64,000 nt of DNA from Nocardia xishanensis NBRC 101358 (GTDB lineage Bacteria > Actinomycetota > Actinomycetes > Mycobacteriales > Mycobacteriaceae). Below are positions 20,212 through 28,787 of the stretch, one piece after another; position 1 is the first letter of the stretch; each line of letters begins with the position of its first letter. The DNA lies in assembly GCF_001613365.1 (NCBI RefSeq), contig NZ_BDCF01000015.1, forward strand, positions 1-64,000. The letters run 5' to 3'. A program made the position numbers and the translations under genes. The notes under the pieces were generated by a model. That model ran no database searches and was not told the origin of the DNA. It worked only from the letters and a program-made list of their open reading frames with translations.

Positions 20212-20658
20212 TCAGGCTAGTTGCGTCGCGTCGGCCGGTGCTTCTCGATTCCTGATCGGTCTGGTCACCTGTTTCGCCACGCACGACGGGATGCCCTCGG
20301 TCGACTGCGCCGCCTCGCGCCGATAGACGCTGGGCGGCACGCCGACCAACTCGGTGAAGCGCGTGCTGAAGGTGCCCAGCGACGAGCAGCCGACCGCGAA
20401 ACAGACCTCGGTGACGCTGAGGTCGCCGCGCCGCAGCAGCGCCATCGCGCGCTCGATGCGCCGGGTCATCAGATAGGAGTACGGCGATTCGCCGTAGGCG
20501 AGACGGAACTGGCGACTGAGGTGGCCCGCCGACATATGCGCGTCGCGGGCGAGCGCCTCGACGTCCAGGGGCTGCGCGTACTCGCGATCGATCCGGTCGC
20601 GGACGCGGCGCAACCGCGCGAGGTCACCGAGGTGTGGCGTGGCGGGTTTGCTGGTCAC
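20212..20658 (-). CDS. AraC-family regulator, DNA-binding domain only
   Basis: A 148-residue protein made almost entirely of the double helix-turn-helix AraC domain: HMSAGHLSRQFRLAYGESPYSYLMTRRIERA, then LSVTEVCFAVGCSSLGTFSTRFTELVGVPPSVYRR. There is no N-terminal sensor domain, as in SoxS/MarA-like activators, so it may be controlled by its level. It is the first gene of an AraC-VOC-UvrA set. Confidence 0.85.
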   Translation of the reverse strand: MTSKPATPHLGDLARLRRVRDRIDREYAQPLDVEALARDAHMSAGHLSRQFRLAYGESPYSYLMTRRIERAMALLRRGDLSVTEVCFAVGCSSLGTFSTRFTELVGVPPSVYRREAAQSTEGIPSCVAKQVTRPIRNREAPADATQLA

Positions 20659-20694
20659 CTACGCGATCGTCCCATGCCACGCCGACACTGCCTA

Positions 20695-20728
20695 GCGGGG
20701 CCCGGACGCCGCGTCGCCCGGGCCCCGC
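20695..20728 (-). terminator. strong 11-bp-stem terminator closing the lipid operon
   Basis: GCGGGGCCCGG (20695-20705) and CCGGGCCCCGC (20718-20728) are perfect complements around a 12-base loop. It lies 17 bases past the stop of the last operon gene and before the AraC gene start, so it separates the two leftward units. Confidence 0.7.
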
Positions 20729-20745
20729 GATCGAGGGAGATGACG

Positions 20746-21525
20746 TCACAACCCGTAGTAATCGCGGACCAGTCGTTCGTACACCCGGGCCGGGACCAGC
20801 CGCCTGGTCCAAAAGGAGAGCCGGACGTCGTTGCCGCAGAGATAGGTCTGGCGCGGCCGCTTCGTTTCGAGAATGGCCTGCACCTTCTCGGCGACCGCGG
20901 CGGCCGGTTGGCCGTCGGCCAGATATCCGCTGACCCGCTTCAGCACCGCCCGCCGATCGGCGTCGTACTCCGGCAGCGGCGCCGCCACGCGCACGGCCGA
21001 TTCGATGATCGGCGTGACCGTCCACCCTGGCGCCAGCACGGACACCGCGATGCCGAAACCGGCCGCCTCCATCCGCATCGCCTCGCCGATCCGTTCCACC
21101 GCGGCCTTGGTGGCCGAGTACCAGCCGCCGTACGGTTCGGCGATCGCGCCCGCACCCGAGCTGACCACGATCGCCCGGCCGCCGCCCTGCGCGCGCATGA
21201 TCGGCAGCGCAGCGCGCAGTACACGGTGCGTGCCGAGGACATTGGCGTCGAACAGCGCCGCCGCCTCGTCGGGACCGGTCTCTTCGACCGAGCCGACCAC
21301 GCCGTACGCGGCGAAGGTGACCACGGCGTCGATGCGACCGTGCCGCGCGGCCATCTCCTCGACCCAGGCGTTCACGGATTCGGTGTCGCGAACGTCCACC
21401 GTCGCGTGCGCCGGTCCAGGGACGAGATCGCAGCCTTCCACGGTGTAGCCGGCTCGTGCCAGATGCTGCATCGTCGCCGCGCCCATGCCATTGGCCGCGC
21501 CAGTGATCAGGACGACTCCGGTCAC
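20746..21525 (-). CDS. short-chain dehydrogenase, last gene of the lipid operon
   Basis: A 259-residue SDR. The cofactor motif TGAANGMG is at residues 8-15, the acid that selects cofactor follows in CDLVPG, and the active site is S...YSATK. A longer C-terminal tail (FWTRRLVPARVYERLVRDYYGL) resembles those of membrane-associated SDRs such as 3-ketosphinganine reductases, but this is only suggestive. GTG 21525 is chosen because it overlaps the lipid kinase stop (GTGA) and AAGGTG precedes it. In context it could reduce the ketone made by the alpha-oxoamine synthase. Confidence 0.75.
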   Translation of the reverse strand: MTGVVLITGAANGMGAATMQHLARAGYTVEGCDLVPGPAHATVDVRDTESVNAWVEEMAARHGRIDAVVTFAAYGVVGSVEETGPDEAAALFDANVLGTHRVLRAALPIMRAQGGGRAIVVSSGAGAIAEPYGGWYSATKAAVERIGEAMRMEAAGFGIAVSVLAPGWTVTPIIESAVRVAAPLPEYDADRRAVLKRVSGYLADGQPAAAVAEKVQAILETKRPRQTYLCGNDVRLSFWTRRLVPARVYERLVRDYYGL

Positions 21526-22475
21526 GCCGCACACACCTTCAGCACCCGGGGCAGCACTTCGAGCCGCGCGGATTCCACCAGCGTGATCTCGCCGTCCAAT
21601 TCCAGCGGGGCCGGCCGTTCCGGGCGCAACTCGACGGTGGTGTCGCGGTGGCAGATCGCCAGCGGCGAGCCCGAGAACGCGCCGCGGTACAGCCCGGCGA
21701 TCAGCCCGAGGATGCGCAGTCGTCCCGAGGCCGCCCAGATGTTCACGTCGAACCTGCCGTCGGTGCGAGTGACCGGCGTGTCGTAGTACATCCCGCCCGC
21801 GAAGTGCACGCTCTTCAGTACGCCGATATTGGTGATCGGCGCCGTGTGCGCCCAGCCGGTGCCGCGCACTTCGAGCCGCAAGGGCCGGTGGGTGGCGATA
21901 TTGCGCAGCGCGGTGGCCACGATCGCGGCCTCGACATTCCGTGACTTGAGCCAGGCCAGCGCGCCGGTCGCGTGATTGAACGAATCATTGCCCGCCGCAA
22001 CCAGTCCCATGCTCGCGTTGAGCAGGAAGTAGCGCACCACGCGGGTGCCGTCCGGCAGCAGCATCGTCGCCTTGCCGACGTCGACTGTTTCCGCGTCCGC
22101 CGCGTCGACCCGGACCGCGACGCCCGCGATCGTCGACGCCGGGCGCAGCGGCTTGTGGAAGTCGTTCGAGCTGCCGAGCCCGATGGCCCCGAGTGCGACG
22201 CGCTCCGCGCCGCGGCGCGGCCGATCGGTTTTCGGATCCATGATCGCGTTGAGCACCAGGTTCACCATGCCGTCGCCGCCCGCCGCCACGATCACGTCCG
22301 GCACGCCGTCGTCGGGTGTTTCGAGCTGGGCGCGGACAAGTTTCACGGCCTGGTCGGCGTCGGCGGGCAGTTCGACCGTCATGCCGGGGTGCCGCTCCCG
22401 CAGCGCGCGCTCCACCTGCTGCCAGCGTTGCAGGGCGGTCCCCGCGTTCGACTGCGGATTCAAGATGACGAGCAT
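21522..22475 (-). CDS. diacylglycerol/sphingosine-kinase-like lipid kinase
   Basis: A 317-residue DAGK-catalytic-domain protein (DgkB/YegS/sphingosine kinase superfamily) that transfers phosphate from ATP to a lipid hydroxyl. The ATP-binding GGDGMVN motif is at residues 66-72, preceded by the ILNPQSNAG loop. A GLGSSNDFHKPL segment stands where GTxNDFA is usual. The C-terminal EITLVES strand completes the fold. GAGGAG lies 6 bases before ATG 22475. The start overlaps the HAD gene by 16 bases. It implies that the operon product, or an intermediate, is a phosphorylated lipid. Confidence 0.85.
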   Translation of the reverse strand: MLVILNPQSNAGTALQRWQQVERALRERHPGMTVELPADADQAVKLVRAQLETPDDGVPDVIVAAGGDGMVNLVLNAIMDPKTDRPRRGAERVALGAIGLGSSNDFHKPLRPASTIAGVAVRVDAADAETVDVGKATMLLPDGTRVVRYFLLNASMGLVAAGNDSFNHATGALAWLKSRNVEAAIVATALRNIATHRPLRLEVRGTGWAHTAPITNIGVLKSVHFAGGMYYDTPVTRTDGRFDVNIWAASGRLRILGLIAGLYRGAFSGSPLAICHRDTTVELRPERPAPLELDGEITLVESARLEVLPRVLKVCAA

Positions 22476-23197
22476 GACTTCTCCTCGATGCCCAGCCACT
22501 CGCGCAGCCGGGTCCACTCTCCCGTGGTGACCAGCCCGGTCCGCGCGCACTCCGGCGGTACGGCGGATTCCGCGGCGCCGAGCAGGAAGACCGGGATGCC
22601 CGCGCGGGCGGCGGGCGCGTCGTTGGCGGCGTCGTTGCCGATCATCACGCAGTCCGGCGCCGCGAGACCGAGCCGATCGAGCAGTTCGTGATAGAACTCG
22701 ACGCGCGGCTTGGACCGTCGCATGGTCTCGCCGCTGGTGATGAACGCGAAGGCGCCGGGATCGTGCCCGCCCCAGCGCAATCGGGTGATCGCGGTGCTCG
22801 ACGGCCACAGCGGGTTGGTCGCGACGACCTGCGTCACGCCCGCCGCGCGCAACTCGCGCACCGTGGACACCGCCTCCGGCAACGCCGGGAAACAGCGGCG
22901 CAGCCGGACGAAATCGCGATCGGCCAACCGCTGCAACCGCTTACCGACCAGTGCCGGTGCGATATTCAAGCGATCGGCGAGCAAGCCGACCATGAAATCG
23001 GTATTGGTGCGGTCGGTTTCGTTGCGGCGCACCTCCGGCAGGACGCCGGAGAGCACCCGCAGGAACCGGTGCGGCGGCGTCAGGTCCCGGAAGGCGAGCG
23101 CCGCCGTCAGCGGCATCAGCGCACGGAAACTGTTCCTGCGCAGACCGACCAGCGTGCCGTCCAGATCCCACAACACGGTGCGATGCGCCGCCGTCAT
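22460..23197 (-). CDS. HAD-superfamily hydrolase (phosphatase)
   Basis: A 245-residue HAD protein with nucleophile motif DLDGT at residues 11-15, a mid-domain helical cap, VVATNP (motif II region), KPR (motif III lysine) and MIGNDAANDAPAARAG (motif IV). Phosphoglycolate-phosphatase-like members hydrolyse small phosphate esters. It overlaps the nucleotidyltransferase gene by 4 bases and the lipid kinase by 16, so it is firmly part of the operon; it may trim a phosphorylated intermediate. Confidence 0.8.
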   Translation of the reverse strand: MTAAHRTVLWDLDGTLVGLRRNSFRALMPLTAALAFRDLTPPHRFLRVLSGVLPEVRRNETDRTNTDFMVGLLADRLNIAPALVGKRLQRLADRDFVRLRRCFPALPEAVSTVRELRAAGVTQVVATNPLWPSSTAITRLRWGGHDPGAFAFITSGETMRRSKPRVEFYHELLDRLGLAAPDCVMIGNDAANDAPAARAGIPVFLLGAAESAVPPECARTGLVTTGEWTRLREWLGIEEKSCSSS

Positions 23198-24594
23198 TCC
23201 TGACTGTCCAGCACGGCTTGCAAGTCGGCGCGGGTCAACCCCAGCCCCGCGGCGAACTCGTCGATCCCGGGTCGGGCGGCGACCGCGCGCACGCCAGCGC
23301 GTTGCGCCAGCTCCGCACCGTAGGCCGCGCCCAGGTCGAAGACCGTCTTGGCCAGCGCCGCCGGGAACAGCCAGCGGCCCAGATCGCGCTGGAACACCCG
23401 CGTCAACCGATAGGGAGCGGCGATGCGGGCTCCGAGCGCCGAGAGCGCCGACGGTTCCCGCAGCGAACTCATCCTCGCCGCCTCCGTGGGCGGCACCAGC
23501 AGCAGATCCGACCACAGCCTGCCGAAGGTGGCGCGCTTCTCGTCGGCCACCGCGGTCATGTTGAACTCGGTGTAGGCCTTCTCGATTCGCGAGGTGTGCG
23601 TCGACCGGCTGCGCAGCAGCGCGTGGATGTCGGCGGTCTTGCGGGCGGTGTCGTAACGGGTGAAGCGGTTGATCCTCGGCCGAACCCGGTCGGTCATGGC
23701 GGCGAACGCCGGGTTCGGCACGAGCCGGTCCGCCAGCGAAAGAGCATGGTACATCAGGTTTTCGGTGCCCGCCTTCGCGATCTCGATCGCGAGCAGGTCG
23801 TAGTCGAGATCGGCGGCGTGGCGGGCGAGGTTCCAGATGTCGCCGAGCTCGCGCACCCCCGTCTTGTAGTACGGCAGATGCACACCCAGGTGGTGCAGAT
23901 TGTCCTCGTGCGCCATGGCCCACGCGGGTACGCCGTAGAAGTCGATGCGGCGCACCCGATCCCAGATCGCGCCGTAGTCGATGGTGTACGGCGTCAGCGG
24001 GGTGATCAGACCCCAGTGGGTGCCGACGACCAGCGCGCCGTCGCGCGAGACGAACGAGGGCAGATGATGCGACCGCTCGGCTCGCACCTTCGGCGCCTTA
24101 CCGAGCAACTCCGAGGTGGCGAAAAGGCCGAGCTCACGGTAGATCTCGATGGCGGTCTCGACTTGATCCAGCTCGATCAGGATGTCCAGGTCGTTCATCC
24201 GCTTGTAGCGCGGATCGTGGTAGATCTCGGTCGAGAAGAGCATTCCCTTGAGCACCACGCACCGCACGCCGCGTTCGTCGAAGCGGCGCAACAACTCCAG
24301 GGCCCCGGCAAGGCGCCGGTCGTTGACGGCGCCGATGTGGTCGGTGACGGCGGCGAAGTCCGCGCGGACGGCGTCCGGCACGAGATCGTAGAGCTCCTGG
24401 GCCTCCAGCCTGCGCTGCACCAGCGGCACCGTCGCGTTGAGCTTCGCCAGCGCGAAGAATTCGGCCCAGTCGGTGATGTCGTGGGCCAGCTTCGCCGTCT
24501 CGGCGCGTTCGTCCGCGCTCGGCGCCGCGAGCGACGCGTGCACCAGCAGTCGCTCGACCGTGGAACCGCCCGCGGCGATGTGGGTTCCGGTCAT
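23194..24594 (-). CDS. uncharacterised nucleotidyltransferase-fold protein (PF14907-like)
   Basis: A 466-residue protein. The sequence CVVLKG (about 112-117), a tyrosine-rich spacer and RMNDLDILIEL (D-L-D at 135-137) form the pattern of the NTP_transf_5 family, a polymerase-beta-like fold found in many natural-product and surface-polymer clusters. The paired aspartates suggest metal binding. The rest is helical, with HLGVHLPYYKTGVREL after the fold core. The reaction and substrate are unknown. It overlaps both neighbours by 4 bases. Confidence 0.65.
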   Translation of the reverse strand: MTGTHIAAGGSTVERLLVHASLAAPSADERAETAKLAHDITDWAEFFALAKLNATVPLVQRRLEAQELYDLVPDAVRADFAAVTDHIGAVNDRRLAGALELLRRFDERGVRCVVLKGMLFSTEIYHDPRYKRMNDLDILIELDQVETAIEIYRELGLFATSELLGKAPKVRAERSHHLPSFVSRDGALVVGTHWGLITPLTPYTIDYGAIWDRVRRIDFYGVPAWAMAHEDNLHHLGVHLPYYKTGVRELGDIWNLARHAADLDYDLLAIEIAKAGTENLMYHALSLADRLVPNPAFAAMTDRVRPRINRFTRYDTARKTADIHALLRSRSTHTSRIEKAYTEFNMTAVADEKRATFGRLWSDLLLVPPTEAARMSSLREPSALSALGARIAAPYRLTRVFQRDLGRWLFPAALAKTVFDLGAAYGAELAQRAGVRAVAARPGIDEFAAGLGLTRADLQAVLDSQE

Positions 24595-25988
24595 GCCGCA
24601 CCCTCCTGTTCTGGATGGAATCCGAAGCTCCTGGCGACGGTCGAGATCTGTTCGAGCGCGAAGTCCAGCTGGTCGCGTGTCAGCGTGGCCATCATCGACA
24701 CCCGCAGGCGCTGCTGTTCCCTTGGCACCGCGGGGAATTCGACGCCGTTGACGAAGACGCCCGCGCGGTGCAGCGCGGCGACCACCTCCGCGACGGCCAG
24801 TCGCTGCGGCACCAGAATCGGGATGATGGCGGTCTGCGGGTCCACCGCGAAACCCATCCGCCGCAGTTCCCGCGCGAAATAGGCGGTGTTGTCGTGCAAC
24901 TGGCGGACGCGCTCGGGGTGGGCGTCGATGAAATCGATCGACGCGAGCACGGCGGCGACCACCGCGGGCGACAGCGAGGCCGAGAACATATAGGAGCGAG
25001 CGAAGAACCGCAGCGTGTCGACGAGGTCCTTGGATCCGGCCACGAAGCCGCCGGTGGTCGCGAACACCTTCGAGAAGGTGCCCATGTACAGCTCCACCGA
25101 GCCGTCGCCGAGGCCGAAATGCTCGGCGGTGCCGTGCCCTCGCGCGCCGAGCACGCCGGTGCCGTGCGCGTCGTCGATGGCCAGCCAGGCGCCGAACGAA
25201 TCGCACAGCGCGCGGATCTCCGGCAGCGGGGCGATATCGCCGTCCATCGAGTAGACGCCCTCCACCGCGACCACGATGTTCGCGCCGGGGTTCCGCCAGC
25301 GCACCTGCATCAGGCGGTGCCGCAAATGCCGCAGATCGTTGTGCTGGAACGCCATCGATCTGACCCGGCCGAGCTGGATGCCGTCGTAGAGGCTGGCGTG
25401 GCTCTGCTCGTCGTAGAGCAGGGTGTCGCCGTTGCGCAGCAGACCGGTCACCCAGCCGACGTTCGCCGCGTAGCCGGAGGAGAACACCATCGCCGACTCG
25501 CAGCCTTTGGTCTCGGCGAGGCGCTCCTCGAGACGCCGGTGCAGCGAGGTGGTGCCGTTGAGCAACGGCGGCCCGCCGCACCCGACGCCGAACTCCCTGG
25601 TCGCCGCGACCGCGGCTTCGATGATCTCCGGTTCGCTGCCGAGCCCGAGATAGTTGTTGGAGCCGAGCATGATCAGCTCGCGGGTCTCGCCGCCGTCGGG
25701 ATCGCGCACCTGGACGACCGGACCGGCCGGGCCGGTGATCTCGCGCAGCACGAAGCCGCTGCCCCTGGCATTCGTGACATAAGGCCGGAATTCCTCGAAG
25801 CGCTGTTCGAAGGTGTGCGCCGCGGGGTCGAGATAATGTTCGAGACTGAAATTCTCTCCGTGACCCGCGGTCTCGCTCCGCGCCTGACCCGTCACCTTCT
25901 CGGCGCTCCTGACGGAATCCGTATGCGATGCCGGCCCACCCGTCGCCCGGCCGCCACCCCGCACGGAATCACTACGTGATGCTGTCAT
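24591..25988 (-). CDS. alpha-oxoamine synthase (SPT/KBL/BioF family)
   Basis: A 465-residue PLP enzyme that condenses an amino acid with an acyl thioester, losing CO2, to give an alpha-aminoketone. Motifs: SNNYLGLG, GCGGPPLLNGTTSLHRRLE, DEQSHASLYDG (stacking His), AIDDAHGTGVLG, and the PLP lysine in MGTFSKVF (K307). The GCGG...LNGT pattern is closer to lipid-type synthases, including Bacteroides-like serine palmitoyltransferases, than to classical BioF. No biotin genes are near. A roughly 45-residue polar N-terminal extension is unusual. With two ACPs, a FAAL, an SDR and a lipid kinase in the operon, a sphingoid-like base is a reasonable inference; the amino acid is unknown. Confidence 0.8.
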   Translation of the reverse strand: MTASRSDSVRGGGRATGGPASHTDSVRSAEKVTGQARSETAGHGENFSLEHYLDPAAHTFEQRFEEFRPYVTNARGSGFVLREITGPAGPVVQVRDPDGGETRELIMLGSNNYLGLGSEPEIIEAAVAATREFGVGCGGPPLLNGTTSLHRRLEERLAETKGCESAMVFSSGYAANVGWVTGLLRNGDTLLYDEQSHASLYDGIQLGRVRSMAFQHNDLRHLRHRLMQVRWRNPGANIVVAVEGVYSMDGDIAPLPEIRALCDSFGAWLAIDDAHGTGVLGARGHGTAEHFGLGDGSVELYMGTFSKVFATTGGFVAGSKDLVDTLRFFARSYMFSASLSPAVVAAVLASIDFIDAHPERVRQLHDNTAYFARELRRMGFAVDPQTAIIPILVPQRLAVAEVVAALHRAGVFVNGVEFPAVPREQQRLRVSMMATLTRDQLDFALEQISTVARSFGFHPEQEGAA

Positions 25989-28726
25989 TCTTTGTCCTCG
26001 TACAGAATCGTTGCGGTGCCCGCACGCCCGTCGAGCACCACGCGGTCGCCGGTGGCGACCAGGCGGGTCACGCCGGGAACGCCGACGACGGTGGGGATGC
26101 CGAGTTCGCGGCCGATGATGGCGGTGTGCGAGAGCACGCTGCCCTTCTCGCTCACCAGTCCGCCCGCGGCGACCATGAGGAAGACCCAGCCGGGGTCGGT
26201 CGTCGAGGCGACCAGGATCTGTCCGTCGATCTCCACCTCGGGATCCGGTGTGCCGAGTACGAGGGCGGGCGCCTCGACACGACCCGGGGCGCAGCCGATG
26301 CCGCGCAGCACGGTCTGCGCCGTTGCGTCGACTGCTGTATCCGGTGCCTCGAAAGCCGGATCGTCGATGGTCGCCGCTGCGATGCCGGTGGTGACGATCC
26401 GCGTGGGCAGTTCGGTGGCGCGCCAGCGCTCGTGGTCGGCCTTGCGGGTGGCGACGATGCGGGCGGCGTCGGTGTCGACGGCGGTGCCTCGGGTCAGCGC
26501 CGCGATCTCCTCGTAGGTGAGCCAGAAGATGTCACGCGGATCGTTCAGCAGGCCTGCGCCGTGCATCTGCTTGCCGAACTCACGGAACACCCGCTTGACC
26601 AGACCGAAGGAACGGCTGCGGCCCAAGCGCATGTTCTCGCGCTGCTTGACGTGCTCCCTGGCGCGGCTCAGCGCGAGACGGAAGGCGATGCGCCGGGGGA
26701 GGCTGTCGCGGAACAGCCTTGCCGCGGTGGCCTCGGCCTCACGGCGGATGGCCTTTTCACGCGCTGCCATTTCGTCGATGTTCTGGCCGCCGCGCAAGTA
26801 GTTGCGCAGCATGGGCACCAGGCGCTCGGGGTGTTCGCCGAGCGGATCGGTTTCGAGCTTGAGCTCGTCGACCGTGCGATCGCCGAACAGCGCGATATGA
26901 CGCAGGCAGGCCGCACGGAACGCGGCGAACTCCGTCTGCGTCAGCGTCTTCCACACGGCGTGCGCGTCCAGCGGACCCTCGAACAGTGCACGCAGTGCCG
27001 CGTCGTCGCGAATCGTCGCCGTCAAAGCCAGCGCCGAGCGCACCGGGTCGACGCTGTCGACACCTTCCTCGCCGCAGAACAATTCGTTGCGCAGCGTGAT
27101 CGCCTCGGTCGGCTCCAGCCCTTGCTGTTCCAGCAGCAGCCCGACGACGTGGAACAGCTGCTGGGCCAGGAAGTCGTTGAAGATCTGCACCGAGTACGCG
27201 GGGACGAGTTCGTGCAGGCAACGCTCCATCCACTGCAGCAGCGCCTCCGGATCGCGTTCGCGTTCCGGCGTCTCGGGGGACAGGCGCCGGTCGAGGTCGG
27301 CGGTGAAGGCGGCCAGCTCGGTGAAGAAGTCGCGCAACCGGCGCGGCAACCGCACCCAGCCCGAGGCGATGATCGCGAAGACCCGCACCCGCAGCGCGTA
27401 CATCCGCAACCGCGCCACACCGCGTTTCGGCGCGGCCGGACGCTGGTAGCGGTTCTCGATGTTGAGCGCGGCCTCCCAGCCCTCGATCGCGAACTCCATG
27501 CCAGGGATCTGCAGGAACAGCCGGTACCAATTGCTGATGTTGTAGTAGATCCGCCCGTGCGCGGTGCCGACGAGGTACGGGTACAGGCTCGCCGCGTTGC
27601 GGTCCACGATCGCGCCGGTCGCGCCGAAATCCCGGTGGCAGGCGCGGAAGACCTGCTCGTAGGCGGCGCGCAGGATCGAGAAGGTCAGCGGGCTGGACAA
27701 TCCCGGGTAGGACTCCGCGACATTGACGTTGTCGAAGATCGTTTCGCGCGCCCCCGTCGCGGTGACGGGGCGGGCCTGCAACAGGAACAGCGTGCCGTCC
27801 TCGTCGTAGGCCCATTCGACGTCCTGGGGTCCGCCGAACGCGTCGGCGAGCGCGGCGGCGGTGCGAGCGAGTTCGATGATCCGCTCGTCGGTGAGCGCCG
27901 GCTCGGCGCTGCCGCCCGCGATCTCCGCCACAGCGGTGCCGGAGCCGGAGTCGGCGACGACCCGGCTCCGTTTGTCGACGACGGTGCGGGAAACGACCGC
28001 GCCCGAGGCATTGTCGACGAAATACGTATCGCATTCCACCGTGCCCGCCACGACGCCCTCACCGAGGCCGAGCGCCGCCGACACCACCGATTCGGCCGGA
28101 TCGCCGGTCTGCGGGTTGCAGCTGAACACCACGCCGGAGACGGCGCTGTCGACCAGCACCTGCACCAGCACCGCGCAGTCGACGCCGCCGTTGTCCAAGC
28201 CGCGATGCGCTCGATAGAACAGCGAACGCTCCGAATAGGCCGACGCGAGCACCTCGAGTATGGCGCGCGGCACGTCGGACGGCGCCACATTCAAGACCGT
28301 ATCGAGTTGGCCCGCAAACGAATCCGTGGCGGAGTCCTCCCCGCTCACCGAAGAGCGGACCGCCAGTCGAACCGGGCCGTCCGACCATTCGGCGATCGCC
28401 GCGTCCAGTTCGGCCGCGACCGTGCCGGGCAGGGAAAGGCCGAAGACAAGACCGCGCACTGCCGCCGACACCGACCGCAACGACGCGGGGTCGGTGTGGT
28501 CCAGAGCGGCGAGCAGCTCGGCGATTCCGTCGGCGGCAGGCGCGATGATCTCCGCGCACGCTTCGGTGGTGACCACCGCGAACGGCGGCACCCGATAACC
28601 GGCCGCGAGCAGGCGGCCGAGATTCGCGGCCTTGGCCCCGAATCGCGCGATGTGCTCCTGCGCCGCATCCGGCCGCGCGGCCAGTGTCGCGGCGGGCACC
28701 ACCACGCCGGTGTTCGTTGGGTTCAT
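25985..28726 (-). CDS. rifampicin-phosphotransferase-like dikinase
   Basis: A 913-residue protein. The N-terminal PPDK_N ATP-grasp domain (FGAKAANLGRLLAAGYRVPPF; QDVEWAYDEDGTLFLLQARP) is followed by a long helical middle region and a C-terminal swivelling phosphohistidine domain (GSVLSHTAIIGRELGIPTVVGV, His867). The PEP/pyruvate-binding TIM barrel of PEP synthase is absent, and the protein ends at the His domain. This is the layout of rifampicin phosphotransferase, which uses ATP and water to phosphorylate a hydroxyl. I infer phosphorylation of a pathway intermediate bound by the middle domain. It overlaps the synthase gene by 4 bases and follows the P450 by 61 bases. Confidence 0.75.
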   Translation of the reverse strand: MNPTNTGVVVPAATLAARPDAAQEHIARFGAKAANLGRLLAAGYRVPPFAVVTTEACAEIIAPAADGIAELLAALDHTDPASLRSVSAAVRGLVFGLSLPGTVAAELDAAIAEWSDGPVRLAVRSSVSGEDSATDSFAGQLDTVLNVAPSDVPRAILEVLASAYSERSLFYRAHRGLDNGGVDCAVLVQVLVDSAVSGVVFSCNPQTGDPAESVVSAALGLGEGVVAGTVECDTYFVDNASGAVVSRTVVDKRSRVVADSGSGTAVAEIAGGSAEPALTDERIIELARTAAALADAFGGPQDVEWAYDEDGTLFLLQARPVTATGARETIFDNVNVAESYPGLSSPLTFSILRAAYEQVFRACHRDFGATGAIVDRNAASLYPYLVGTAHGRIYYNISNWYRLFLQIPGMEFAIEGWEAALNIENRYQRPAAPKRGVARLRMYALRVRVFAIIASGWVRLPRRLRDFFTELAAFTADLDRRLSPETPERERDPEALLQWMERCLHELVPAYSVQIFNDFLAQQLFHVVGLLLEQQGLEPTEAITLRNELFCGEEGVDSVDPVRSALALTATIRDDAALRALFEGPLDAHAVWKTLTQTEFAAFRAACLRHIALFGDRTVDELKLETDPLGEHPERLVPMLRNYLRGGQNIDEMAAREKAIRREAEATAARLFRDSLPRRIAFRLALSRAREHVKQRENMRLGRSRSFGLVKRVFREFGKQMHGAGLLNDPRDIFWLTYEEIAALTRGTAVDTDAARIVATRKADHERWRATELPTRIVTTGIAAATIDDPAFEAPDTAVDATAQTVLRGIGCAPGRVEAPALVLGTPDPEVEIDGQILVASTTDPGWVFLMVAAGGLVSEKGSVLSHTAIIGRELGIPTVVGVPGVTRLVATGDRVVLDGRAGTATILYEDKE

Positions 28727-28787
28727 AGATCTGCGCCTCTGCGTATCGAAAGACAATGGGGGCGTGCGCCACTCGTGCGACGGGCGT

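Noticed and set aside
24591..25988. Reading the alpha-oxoamine synthase simply as BioF (biotin synthesis)
   Set aside because: No other bio genes are present and it is embedded in a lipid-type operon with ACP, FAAL and lipid kinase; BioF cannot be excluded by sequence alone.
25985..28726. Calling the dikinase phosphoenolpyruvate synthase
   Set aside because: The C-terminal PEP/pyruvate-binding barrel is absent; the protein ends after the phosphohistidine domain, as in rifampicin phosphotransferase.
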